Assembly (NCBI RefSeq): GCF_902686445.1
Contig: NC_062215.1
Coordinates: 27,364,750 to 27,428,749, forward strand
Origin: Sciurus carolinensis
Lineage: Eukaryota; Chordata; Mammalia; Rodentia; Sciuridae
DNA: 64,000 bases
Reading direction: 5' to 3'
The translations under genes and the position numbers were made by a program. Of the stretch, positions 1-9,970 are shown piece by piece. The first letter of the stretch is position 1; every line of letters begins with the position of its first letter. The notes beneath the pieces were generated by a model. It saw only the letters and a program-made list of their open reading frames with translations, searched no databases and was not told where the DNA came from.

Positions 1-94
1 TTTGCTCAAGGAGTGTTCAAATGAATGAATCCCTATAAGTAAGGAGGTGATGTCAAAGTGGCCCTCTGCCCACCTGGAATCTCTTTGTGAGTCT

Positions 95-262
95 TGATTC
101 TGGTGGGTTTGCTTCAAAGACTTTGCTACTCATTAGCTGTGTGACCTTGGTCAATTTACTTAATCTTCCTGCAACTATTTCCTTTAATAAGGTCAATACT
201 GCCAAATGTGCAGGTCTTTAGCAAGATTATGGATCTGCAAAGTGCTTCATAAAGAGTCTGGC
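95..262 (+). repeat. MIR SINE fragment
   Basis: The segment carries the MIR core, reading close to AGCTGTGTGACCTTGG followed by a pyrimidine-rich stretch, and then a degraded tail ending near a TGCAAAGTGCTT-like motif. MIR is an old tRNA-derived SINE shared by mammals. The copy is strongly diverged and its edges are approximate. Confidence 0.75.
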
Positions 263-1242
263 TTACACAAGGTACTTGGTGGCATTTCTTTCTTTTCTAT
301 CTTGTTTCGATGGAATGGCAGGTCAGAAAGTCGGAGTCAACTCTACACAAACAAATCCATTTGGAAAAGAGGCAAAGAGATTTCATGGTTGCTGTCATGC
401 CAAGGGCTCTGACCACACAAAGAATAGAACAACCCTGTTTCTTTGCATCAATACCCCGTAAGCAAGGTGGATATGGGATTTGAACAATTCAAGTCCATTT
501 CTACAAACATAGATGGACTGGCTTCTCCAGGAAAGAGGTCAAAGTGGGGGTCTTTGACAATAGCTTCCTGATGATATGTGACAAGGACAGGAGGAACCCA
601 CATGCCAGGAGCAGGAGAGCTCTGAGGGCTACAGCAGAGATGCAAATTGAGGCTGTGTCATGAAAACAAAAGTTAAGCCATAAAATGTCACTTCACATGC
701 AATTTAAGAGAGATCTATGAGAAATAAACTTTAGAAAACTACTCACATATATCAGTGTATTACAGGTGCCTGGCAAAACATTTCTATGAAAATATGCAGT
801 GTGCTGTATGTATAAATCTGTCCTGCATTTTATGGTTCCATATACAGAGTCATAATGTATATAAAATAGAGGAACATGGAGAACCAGTTCATTGCTTTAA
901 CCCATGCTGGTCAAATGGATTGGAACGATCCATCATCCTTACACAGCCTCAAACCAACAGAGTTTTACAACTGAAAAGGATGCAAGCAGCAGCAGCAGGT
1001 CTTGTGGCGTTCATTTTTATTGGGTAGCAGGTAGGTAAGGAACAGACCGGGATTTCTTGACTGCCAGTGAAGAACAAGTTCTCCCTGAGCACACTGCGTT
1101 CATGATCTCACTTCAGCCAGGCAGATACTACTGTTCCTATTTCAGAGGTGGGAGAACCGATACCCAGAGCTGCTGAGTTAATATGGAAGGACACACAGGC
1201 AGCAAATGGTACCCTGTAGTGCAACCCCCATGAAAGCAAGCA
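263..1242. other. Unique DNA, no gene seen
   Basis: I see no recognisable repeat or gene. Short open frames (60-90 codons) occur on both strands without family resemblance, splice context or codon bias. A small trinucleotide run (AGC) occurs near 988-998. Confidence 0.5.
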
Positions 1243-1335
1243 CTTTATACAACACTGTATCCTCACCTCCCCGAATAGTGCCTGGCACCGAGGAAGTGCC
1301 GAATAAATATCTGGTGAGCCAGTGAGTGGAGACAG
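1243..1335 (+). repeat. L2 LINE 3' end
   Basis: The stretch around 1280-1320 reads AGTGCCTGGCACCGAGG followed by an AATAAATAT motif, the typical end of L2 (GTGCCTGGCACATAGTAGG...CAATAAATATTTG). It is a short, diverged fossil with no coding capacity. Confidence 0.65.
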
Positions 1336-1799
1336 AAAACCCAGGCTCAGCTGACTTTACATCTGATGCTCTTCTTTACAGTCTTTGCACTAATGAGAGG
1401 AGCTGAGCATCTCCTTGTACAGAAGAGATGTCCCTGGGGTGCAGGGAGAGCATAATCTCTGGAAGGAGGGGTTATGGGGAACCTCTGGGAAACTTCACAA
1501 TGTTCTGAGCCAGTTGCATCTAGGAAGAGAGTAGCCTGTAAAGAGCAGGGTAGAGGCAGTTTGAGGTCCAGAAAGAGCAAGATGCAGAGGTGGCACACCC
1601 AGTTCTGAGTCTCAGCACTGTCTCTTATTAGCTATGCAACTTTGGCGATGTCACAATCTAAAATGAGCACATGAGTGCCTACCTTATTATATTCTAGGCT
1701 TGACCCAGCTTCATAGGTCATAGAATGCACAACCCCCAGGGAACCTGGAGTTGTGTAACACAGCAGCCCTGCTCTGGGAAAAGGGAGTAGTGTGCAAGA
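1336..1799. other. Repeat-poor DNA, no gene seen
   Basis: No gene is supported. An 83-codon open frame on the minus strand (1347-1598) has no recognisable domain. A weak MIR-like patch (TTAGCTATGCAACTTTGG) lies near 1627-1646. Confidence 0.45.
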
Positions 1800-2010
1800 G
1801 TGAAAATCCACAAATGAAGCTGGTCAAACCTGAGTCCAAACGTTTGCTCTGCCATTCTCAGGCTGCGCCATCTTATCTGCCTCAATTTCCTTACCTGTAA
1901 ATGGGAATGAAAGCAATAGATACCTCATGGGTTCTTTTGAGGATGAAATGAAGTAATACACATAAAGCAGTGTAAGACATGTCATAAGTGCTTGAGGAAT
2001 ATCTTCTTAT
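1800..2010 (+). repeat. MIR SINE, long copy
   Basis: This nearly complete MIR shows the region matching TCAATTTCCTTACCTGTAAATGGG, then CCTCATGGGTTCTTTTGAGGATGAAATGA, then TAAGTGCTTGAGGAATAT, in the family's usual order. It is diverged and non-functional. Confidence 0.8.
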
Positions 2011-2064
2011 TATTTTATGTTATCACGTAAACATTCAACACAATCTACTTTAGGGTCAATTTTA

Positions 2065-2182
2065 CAGTCTAGACTGGAAGCTTCTAGAAGTCAAGGATTA
2101 TGTCTGTTTATTCATGCATCACCCTTTGCCCAGTGTTGGGAAAATACTGGGTCTTGCTAAATATTTGTTGGATTAATCTCAA
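2065..2182 (+). repeat. L2 LINE 3' end
   Basis: The sequence runs CTGGAAGCTTCTAGAAGTCAAGG, TGTCTGTTTATTCATGC, then a TAAATATTTGTTGGATTAAT tail, matching the order of the L2 3' terminus. No coding part is retained. Confidence 0.75.
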
Positions 2183-2989
2183 CTAGCTCTTGAAAAATAA
2201 ATTGAGTCTTTGACTTTGTCTCATCATGAATTAACTTCTTCTGCTTTCAACTTTGGGATATTTGAGTCAAATACCTTTGAACTTGTCTTAATTAAAAGGT
2301 TCAGATTTCACTAAACTTCAGATTTCACTGAACTCCCCCCCTCTTAGTGCCATCTCAAATCCTCTTATTTTGAGAGAAATTAAAGAAAATCTTTTTATCT
2401 GGCTATCAGTCAGGAATTCACACATGATAAAGGTTCCTGTTTGAAAGGAATTCTTTATCTGCTGCTCTTCTTTGGGCCAATACAATTAAATAGGAAAAAA
2501 AAATTATAAAGGCAACACTTTCTACCCAGGACCTGGCATAATGCACCTTTTAAACTTTCTGATTTCAGAGTTAGAATCTGCGTCATTCAGCACCATGTCT
2601 GCCACTTTCCATCTTCATTTGTCCATGACAGTATGCAGGTGGGTGGTCACATATCCATGACAAGGTCCAGCTCTGTTCAAGCAAATCACAGTTTCCCTAC
2701 ATTAGAGGGGACAGGATCGAGTTTTTCCATGCACACTACACCATACTGGTGAGTGGAAGTGACCAAATGCCAGAGAAACTAGACCAAAAAAAATTTTTTT
2801 AAAAAGCCCCCAATGATTTTCTGAATTATGGTAGAAATTTGGTTAACACTTTTTAAGTAGTAAATAATGTGTAAGTTATAGTTCTAGGCTCTTGTTTTTA
2901 TATTAATTAATTTAGTCACCACAGAAATCCAGGTAGGATAATGAATCCCTAGATTATAGACTGAACTATATTGTGCCAGGAATCTATTT
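2183..2989. other. AT-rich unique DNA, no gene seen
   Basis: No open frame over 60 codons and no repeat that I can name. It contains short A and T runs (about 2496-2507 and 2787-2803). Confidence 0.5.
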
Positions 2990-3145
2990 GCTTTCTATGT
3001 CTCAGCTCCACCATGTGTGAAATGGAAATAATTTCACTCACCTGACAGAGTGGTTGTGAGGGTCCAATGAGGTGAAGTAGCTAATTCTTTTAGCAGACTG
3101 TCACAAAGTGAGTGCTCAATCAAGTTTATTTATCAGTACTTCTTC
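2990..3145 (+). repeat. MIR SINE fragment
   Basis: The order GAAATGGAAATAATTTCACTCACC, GGTTGTGAGGGTCCAATGAGG and GAGTGCTCAATCAAG reproduces the 3' two thirds of MIR. The copy is diverged. Confidence 0.75.
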
Positions 3146-3447
3146 AACTTGCCACTTTACATAATTCAGATATTCAGCTCTTTCCCATTCCCCTAATTCT
3201 TAAGAGAATAATAGTTTTTAAAATGTTTAATTTAGGAATCCTGATCTACTTAACGTTTTTTATCTAAATGAAAAGACTTACTATTTAGGAATGGGGGGGC
3301 TGGCTTTTTCATATGAATTTGGAAAAATTGAAAGGGGGTATATGGGTGGCTTGGTGGAACTTGAGTCTACTTTACTGCAAGATATTAACCTGAATGCTAA
3401 TATCTTAGTTGTTTAATAAAAGAGAGAACATTAAAAATGTCCTGGTG

Positions 3448-3590
3448 GGCTGGGGTTGTGGCTCAGTGGTACAGTGCTTGCCTACCATGTGTGAGGCACT
3501 GGGTTCGATTCTCAGCACCACATATAAATAAATGAATAAAATAAAGGTCCATCAACAACTAAAAATATATATGTATAGACATAAAAAAAA
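3448..3590 (+). repeat. ID-type SINE (tRNA-derived), with target-site duplication
   Basis: The body begins GGCTGGGGTTGTGGCTCAGT, a tRNA-like A-box region, followed by GGGTTCGATTC, the B box of an internal RNA polymerase III promoter. A tail of AAAT-type repeats and a short unique stretch (AAAGGTCCATCAACAACT) follow. GTCCTGGTG occurs at 3439-3447 and again at 3591-3599, flanking the element exactly as a TSD from L1-driven insertion should. The low divergence and intact duplication suggest a fairly recent insertion in the squirrel lineage. Confidence 0.93.
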
Positions 3591-3604
3591 GTCCTGGTGA
3601 TGAT

Positions 3605-4330
3605 ATTTAACTTTAAAACAAAGCCCTCAGAATGGCAGGTTAGGGAGCGATGGAGAGCTGCAGCAACCCAGTACGGTTAGAAGCCATGGTGCTGCAGACT
3701 GTCTGTCTAAGGAAGAAATGGGGCTGGTCAGTGGGGCATAGCCCAGAGTATGACTGTAGACCCGGAACTTGTCTGAGGTCCCACTCCATGTCAACGAGCT
3801 CTGGCTGCTTAGAGTGTCTATCCCACTTAAGCAGATGTGGCTTGACACCCTGGGAGCCCCCAGACTCAACAGGGTCATTTGTGCAGGATTCTATATGTGG
3901 CCCGGGTCACTTCCTGGTGCATTTACTCCACCCTGCGCTCCTCTCCACCCTTGACCCTGAGGTTCTCCATGCCCATTCACTCTTTGTTTCTCCTTTAGGC
4001 TTCCCTGGCGTTGGTGACCTGTTGCACAAACATATTTCCTGACTGCAGGTGCACATGACCTCAGATGCACTTCAGATATTCACCCACGGTCCCTGTACTT
4101 GACCCTGGGTGAGCGGCTCCTTCTCCCCACCAGGATTCTGGGGCTGTTTCCAGTCAATTGGCTTGCTCAATAGTTAATGCTTATGGTCCCTCCTAAGGGC
4201 CTGTGATCTAGAATGAGAAACTAAGGTCCAGGCAAACAAGTTCACAGAGCAGGGGTGGCAGCTGCTTCACCCCGTTGGGCATTGTTAATTTTCTGCTCCC
4301 ACTTTTCCTGGGGAATCTGGATGAACAGAG
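3605..4330. other. GC-richer block, unclassified
   Basis: This block is richer in G+C than its flanks and holds a 130-codon open frame on the plus strand (3650-4042) overlapping an 83-codon frame on the minus strand (3627-3878). The predicted peptide has no recognisable domain, signal peptide or conserved motif, and overlapping frames on both strands argue for chance. It could be an old LTR or LINE piece, or unique DNA; I cannot decide. I do not call it a gene. Confidence 0.3.
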
Positions 4331-4599
4331 GAGATGACTAAGAAGTCCCTTCCTGAGGGCATCAGCCTTTGGGGATAGTAAGTTCTGCTCCTGTCATTCT
4401 CCTAGGATGTTGAGGGGTCCCCAAGCCTGTGGTGACCCTCCTATCTCTCAGAAAGTGTATGTATAGGGTATTACAGAGGTCTCTGGGCCCATTGATCATG
4501 ACCTATACAAGGAACTGGAGACCATTCATATGATGCTCACAGAGGATTCAGCAAATCAGGGGACAGTGAGGTCACTCATTTGGTATGGTTTGGGTCAGG

Positions 4600-4685
4600 C
4601 TTCCAAGTGCTTAATCCTCAAAACTGTCTTATGCTGATTCAGATAAGAAAATGGAAGCACACAGGAGTTGAGTCACTCTGGAATC
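4600..4685 (-). repeat. MIR SINE fragment, antisense
   Basis: Reads AAGTGCTTAATCCTCAAAAC, then GATAAGAAAATGGAAGCAC, then AGTTGAGTCACTC, the antisense order of the MIR 3' half. It is weak and short. Confidence 0.5.
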
Positions 4686-4764
4686 TGTTCTCACGTGGCC
4701 TTTCTTGTTAACCCATTTTTTTTTTCTGGGGGAGAATGAGAGCAAAACCTGACCAGAGAAGTGA

Positions 4765-4962
4765 AGGCACATCACTTTCGGACTCAAATCACCCGGAGTG
4801 TGAATAACATTGCCTCCTTCTGCTTTGTGACTTTGACAGAATTGCTCTGTACTTGTTTCCTCATGTAGAACATGAAGAATAAAACCAGCTCAAAGAGTTA
4901 CTATACGGAGGGGATAAAAATAATTAGTGTAATTACTTATTACCAAGGCCAGAGTGTTGGAA
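4765..4962 (+). repeat. MIR SINE
   Basis: The MIR order can be followed: TCCTTCTGCTTTGTGACTTTG, CTTGTTTCCTCATGTAG, AAACCAGCTCAAAGAGTTA, ending in an AT-rich tail. The copy is diverged. Confidence 0.65.
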
Positions 4963-5504
4963 CAAAAACAGGCATTCTATGTCTGTTAACTTTTATTATT
5001 CTATGAGAAAGCACTTGGAGCAATCTGACTTTTTAAATCCACACTGGCAAGATTTAATAAAAAGATTTTTAAATGTAGAAAAACAAACTGTCATACCCCA
5101 TAGACTACATTGCCCTTTCAATGATACCAAGGGCAAAATAGAGTGCAGGATACCAATGTCTAAGCAAAACCCAGAAAGCATTTGGGGTCTCTTCCCACAT
5201 CCTCTCCCAGTAAAGAAGGAAAGGGAGGCAATGAAACCAGCACAGAGCCTGTTGCAGGACCACAGGGGACCAAAGAGCCACACGCCCAGGTGCTCGCTGG
5301 GCCAGCTTGCTGCTGGTGGGCAAAGGGTGGAGGCAGTTACATGGTCATTCATGGAGCCATGAGAGTTTCATAATGTTGAAAATCTAGTACTATCTTTAAG
5401 TAAAGAGAGGTGATGAAATTTGTGATTGATTCCTTAGATGGATCCTTAAAATGTCAAAATTTAGACCACTTTGGCCATCAGTGAATGGGAAGAGGCTGCA
5501 GGGT
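4963..5504. other. Unclassified DNA with chance open frames
   Basis: A 127-codon frame (4979-5362, plus) and a 118-codon frame (4996-5352, minus) cover the same bases. Neither product resembles a known family. There is no upstream promoter, splice or polyadenylation context that I can see. I treat both as chance frames. Confidence 0.4.
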
Positions 5505-5690
5505 GTGGGAGAGGAAAGAGCAACGGATTTGGAGCCTGAAGACTTGTGTCCTGGTCCCCCTTTCTTCCCTAATTACCTCCAGGATGTAGGTTGGTCCATT
5601 CACCTTTGGACCCAATTATACTACTGGTCAATGAGAGAGGATGGAGGAAATAGTAAGGTTCTCCCAGCTCTGAACAAGCAGGCCTAGGGC
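5505..5690 (+). repeat. MIR SINE
   Basis: Starts with the tRNA-like part GAGCAACGGATTTGGAGCCTG and continues through the MIR core in diverged form. It sits in otherwise unique DNA. Confidence 0.55.
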
Positions 5691-6729
5691 AAAGGTACCA
5701 GGGTTAAACTGGAGATGATATTAGAAAACTGGACTTTTTAGTGTTTCAAGCATTTCCTATCCATGCCCTGAACAGTCCTGGCCTCTTGTAGCCAGAGATT
5801 TCCAACTGCAGGAAGATCAACATGTTTGAAGAAACATGTTCCTAGGGCTGATCTAATCCTAGTGTATTAAGTGAGTTTTCTTTCACTCCACACAGTAGCA
5901 CTGGCAGAAACTGCATTCTAAACCCCTGGTTTACCTCCTGATGTTAATTCTGGTTATTTAAGGGGTCACTCATTCGAAAACAGGTGAGGGAGACATTTCA
6001 GGAAAACGATGACAGTAACAACTCCCCAAAGCCAGGAACGCTTTACATGAGACCACATAAGGAGTCTGGAAATGCTTAATAAAAAGGGATAGGTAGTTGT
6101 AAAGTAAGTGGCCGCCAAGGAGCATGAAAATAATGACAAGACACACAAATCACAAACAAACGACTAAGAAGTTCAGAGCAGTGATACGTATGCAGCTCCA
6201 ATCAGCCTCCGCTGACTTGGTCCACACCTGGGAGGAATGAAAAGGTGAATATGCCACTATTCCTGTCCCCAGTGGCTCTCATAGACTCGCAGCGCAGAGA
6301 GGAAGGTGCAAGATCCCTCACCACAAGACTGTCTGCAGAAGTAGGGGCTTAGGAAAGGCTCTATGGGTGGGGAAGATCGGACAGATTTAAACGGGTCGAT
6401 AACATGGCTCAACATCTGGAGAGACAGGAACTGGCATTCCAGATGCCTGGGGGAGCGTAAGCAAAGTCCATGGTTGAGGACAATAATCCAGGGAGAGCAG
6501 GGGCTGCACTATGAACTTCCTGTGTGTTCATGTGTATGCATATTATAGGGGACCGACCCACAGACACAGAGATGGACTTCATCTTCTCTGCAGAACAAAG
6601 TGATTCACTGGCTTTGAGGAGGGAAGTGACATGGCAATTAGTTAAGTCAAGGATCTTCAAAATGATTATCCTCCAAAAGAATCAAAACCATTGCTTTTTC
6701 TTCAAAAGGCACAGGTCATGTTACAATTG
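5691..6729. other. Unique DNA, no gene seen
   Basis: No recognisable repeat. The open frames of 60-107 codons on both strands (such as 6524-6847, plus) have no family resemblance. Confidence 0.45.
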
Positions 6730-6895
6730 TGATCCTATTGACTCCTCACCAGGATGCTCTAAAATACAGATTATCTCTATTATAAAGATGGGGACTCTAA
6801 GGTTCTATGAAGGGACATATGCACATATTGTGGCAGAGGGAGACTAAAGTAAAGGTTATCAGAGTCCAAAGGTTGCCTGGCTCCCACCTGCAGGG
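6730..6895 (-). repeat. MIR SINE, antisense
   Basis: The antisense MIR order is visible: CTATTATAAAGATGGGGACTCTAAGG, then a diverged middle, then CAGAGTCCAAAGGTTGCCTGGCTCC, which corresponds to the tRNA-like head. Confidence 0.6.
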
Positions 6896-8354
6896 TGCAC
6901 TTCCCGCCCTGTGCTGCTGATTATATCAGCCGAGAACAGGACCAGTATTTGAACAGTTGGAGCCCTAGATGGAAAGCACCATCATTAGCAGAACTCTTCA
7001 AGGTCTGCTCTGAGGAATCCCCAGCACCACAGTGAGAGACACACAATAAGCTGGGTCAGGACACCAGCCCAATTTTCCTGCCATGATATGGTGGAACCCC
7101 ATATGGCTCTATTTTTTTTTCTCTTCTAGCAACAAACTGCTATTGGGTTTAGGGGAAGAGCAACATTCCCATGTTCTATTCCCGTAGGCCTCCTCATGTG
7201 AAAGGGCTGAAAATAGAACAGTCTCTTTATGATCTGGATGTTATAAGAGACAGCAGATGACATAAGCACAATCCTCTGTTTTCATAATTTCATGATTTCT
7301 TGTCTTGTCAGCAGAAGCAAGCACAATGATGCTCTTTCTGATTCTGGGATAGCGTCTCCCCTAAGGAGATACTCACTTTTCAGCACAGTCAGGGTTGAGA
7401 TGGGTTGAAACACTCTAGGCTTTCCCTTTAGCCTGGAACAATCCTTGGAGGTTCAACTGCTAAAATTTAGGGCCAAAGGGAGTTGGCAAGTCCATATTGT
7501 CTTTTTCTGAATATTTGTAACTGTATCTGCAACTATAAATTTGCCATGATGGAAACTGGGAAGCAGAGGTGAAAAGACTGATTCATCCTCAGTTGCTGGG
7601 AATCTCCTTCAGCAATGAAATCGTGTACGTTCCTGGATTCCAGGTAGACACCTGGATTCCTCTACTGTTCCTTGAGGAAGATGAAAAAAAAAAAAGAAAA
7701 CCATATGTTCCCCTTTAGGGAGGAAGAGTGAAGGGAGATTGGCATTAAAAGTAGAAGTGAAATGGGCAGATGAGAGTTTCATTTCAGATAGAGAAGGCCT
7801 GGGCGAGATTTACCTGGTGCTCTGACTTTGTTTTGCTTTGCACAGGCTATTCCCACAGGGAGGATGAGGAAAATGTGCCTGTGCAGAGACAAGGAGTCCC
7901 CATAGCCTACCCATTCCACCCATTTCAGTGCTTTTTCTGAACAGATTTCAAGCTACAAAACACTCAGATGCTGCATAATAGCTCCAGTTCCAGCTGAAAA
8001 TGTTAGTCATTTCATTATACACACTCCAAAAGGGGTATATAAAAGTTGTTTACAAGGGCAAAACCCTAGCTCTGAAGGCTGGCTTTAAGAGTTCCTTCTA
8101 CCTTGCCATATTTTAATCCTTTGAACCTGCAGCAACAATTACATTTTTATAACTGCTAGCATAGGAAGTTATTAAAACACTTGGCTCCAATGTGTCTTGG
8201 TCCCTGCCTCTGCTGGAATGTTGTAAATTGTTATGACTAGCACATTTGTGCAAACCCACTGAGAAAAACATCATATTGAAATAATTTCAGTGGTTTGTGA
8301 AAGGAAGTTAAAGACAGATTTCAAATTTAGGCCAAGAGATACAGTGATTGAGAG
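6896..8354. other. Unique DNA, no gene seen
   Basis: No repeat or gene is recognised. A TATA-like string (TATATAAAAG) lies at 8036-8045, but nothing downstream supports a transcript. A short A run occurs near 7684-7695. Confidence 0.45.
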
Positions 8355-8460
8355 AAAGAGTGCTGGAGTAAGGGACACTAAACTTGAGTCCTAGAGCTGC
8401 CTCTTGGTCCTTATATGAGAGGATCACTTCACCTCTCAAAGTCTCCCAGTAAAAGTGGGT
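8355..8460 (+). repeat. MIR SINE fragment, cut by L1 insertion
   Basis: Shows the MIR head and core (CTTGAGTCCTAGAGCTGCC, GAGAGGATCACTTCACCTCTC). The right side stops in AAAAGTGGGTTATTATT, where an L1 has inserted; its duplicated target resumes at about 8831. Confidence 0.75.
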
Positions 8461-8476
8461 TATTATTATTATTATT

Positions 8477-8830
8477 TTTTTTTATTGTAAACAAATGGGA
8501 TATATGTTGTTTCTGTTTGTACATGGAGTAAAGGCATACCATTTGTGTAATCATAAATTTACATAGGGTAATGTTGGTTGATTCATTCTGTTATTTTTTC
8601 CCTTCCTCCCACCCCTCCTATCCCTCTTTTCCCTCTATACAGTCCTTCCTTCCCCTATTCTTGCCCCACTCCCTAACCCTAACTCTAACCCTAACACTAA
8701 CCCCTCCCACCCCCCATTATGTGTCATCATCCACTTATCAGCGAGATCATTCTTCCTTTGTTTTTTTGAGGTTGGCTTATCTCACTTAGCATGATATTCT
8801 CCAATTTCATCCATTTGCCTACAAATGCCA
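8477..8830 (-). mobile_element. L1 LINE 3' end, antisense, 5'-truncated
   Basis: The element starts with the reverse of a poly(A) tail and then a 3' UTR ending (TTATTGTAAACAAATGGG). It continues through a C-rich 3' UTR with a telomere-like tract into the last codons of ORF2. It is severely truncated at its 5' end. A target-site duplication of about 20 bases, TGGGTT followed by TTA-type repeats, lies at 8456-8476 and 8831-8851. The same 3' end recurs near 44.8 and 31.9 kb. Confidence 0.93.
8671..8704 (-). repeat. Telomere-like tract in L1 3' UTR (5 units)
   Basis: Five six-base units occur in a row: CCCTAA, CCCTAA, CTCTAA, CCCTAA, CACTAA, then CCCC. In the sense of the L1 this is a TTAGGG-like, G-rich array. 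It lies inside the L1 3' UTR, so it arrived with the L1 and is not a chromosome-fusion scar. Confidence 0.92.
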
Positions 8831-8851
8831 TGGGTTATTATTATTATTATT

Positions 8852-9226
8852 GTTGAATTGACATCATTTTCTCTTCTGCATCAGGGCAGGATTCTTGACT
8901 CTGTGGCAGACTTAAATTTCATGACCATATCCACACAAGAAAGCATTGTGAGCTTTTCCTAACAGTACTGAGAGTGAATAATGACACACTCTACCTTGTG
9001 CTTCCTTCCAGGGGTTCTGGACTACAGCAAGATTTCCACTCGTACCCTGTCTTGTCTGTAAATGAGAGAAGGCAGCTACGCCATAGTCAGCATCCTGCAT
9101 GAGTACGTTAGCACCTCCCCGTTGCCGTGTTTGTTACCTTTTCCCTTACACTGGAATTATTTGGTCTGGAATGGTGGCCAGGATTATACTCTTGGCTGTA
9201 TTTGGGAGACCCAGCCAATCAGGGAA
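8852..9226. other. Unique DNA, no gene seen
   Basis: I see no repeat or gene between the L1 target duplication and the following LTR. Confidence 0.45.
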
Positions 9227-9440
9227 TGGTTTAATCAGTTATTTCGCTGCTGTGACTAAAAGATCTGACCAGAACAATTCTGGGGAAGAAAAGTTTATTT
9301 AAGGGCTCGTGGTTTCATAGGAGGCCTGCTTCATTCCTCTGGGCTCCAGGTGAGGCTGAACATCATGGCAGGAGAGGGTGGCAGAGGGAAGCAGCTCACA
9401 TAGTGATCAGAAAGCAGAAAGTGGTGGTGGGGGGGGGGTG

Positions 9441-9478
<38 letters not shown>

Positions 9479-9697
9479 TCTCTGCTTGCCAGATACAAAT
9501 ATATACCCAAAGCCTCGCCCCAATTCCCACCTCCTCCAGCCATACCCTACCACTTTAGTCACCACTCAGTGAATCCCTATCAGGTGATTGATTCACTGCT
9601 GGGTTAAGACTCTCACAACCCAATCATTTCTCCTCTGAATCTTCTCGTATTGTCTAATGTGAGTTTTTGGGGGATACCACCTCTAAATACTATAACA
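9227..9697 (-). mobile_element. Solo LTR, ERVL-MaLR type, antisense
   Basis: Read on the minus strand this is a MaLR-type LTR: it begins TGTTATAGTATTTAGAGG and ends near a GTCACAGCAGCG region. It also contains the antisense of GAACATCATGGCAGGAG and ACCCAATCATTTCTCC, which recur in the LTRs at 27.1, 30.5 and 37.8 kb. GGGAA at 9222-9226 and GGGAG at 9698-9702 look like a five-base target duplication with one change. It includes a G run and a GA microsatellite (about 9429-9479). No internal retroviral sequence is present. Confidence 0.8.
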
Positions 9698-9749
9698 GGG
9701 AGGCATAAGATCCCTTGTAGCACATGTCACCACAGCCCACGCTGAAGGG

Positions 9750-9970
9750 CTTTAAATACTGGAGTCAGGAAAGTCAAGTTCAAGTTCTGGCTCCATTCCT
9801 TGTAGGTTCATGTGATCTTGAATGCATGACATAAACCCTTCAAAACTCAAGTTTTCTCATCTGAAAATAATAGTATTATTTATCACACAATTTTTCTGAG
9901 CACTAAAGAATAACACAAGGAGCTTTATAAACTGGAAAGAGCCTGATAAATGTACTTATTATTACTTTTT
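9750..9970 (+). repeat. MIR SINE
   Basis: The full MIR order is visible: CAAGTTCTGGCTCCATTCC, GTTTTCTCATCTGAAAATAATAGT, then GCACTAAAGAATAACAC and a GAGCCTGATAAATG-like tail. Confidence 0.75.

Noticed and set aside
3448..3590. tRNA gene
   Set aside because: The A and B boxes belong to an ID SINE with an A-rich tail and a target duplication; no complete cloverleaf with CCA-ready ends is present.
4979..5362. 127-codon open frame, plus strand
   Set aside because: A 118-codon frame covers the same bases on the other strand, and the product shows no domain or composition typical of a protein.
8036..8045. TATA-box-like string TATATAAAAG
   Set aside because: There is no downstream exon, CpG island or initiator context to support a promoter.
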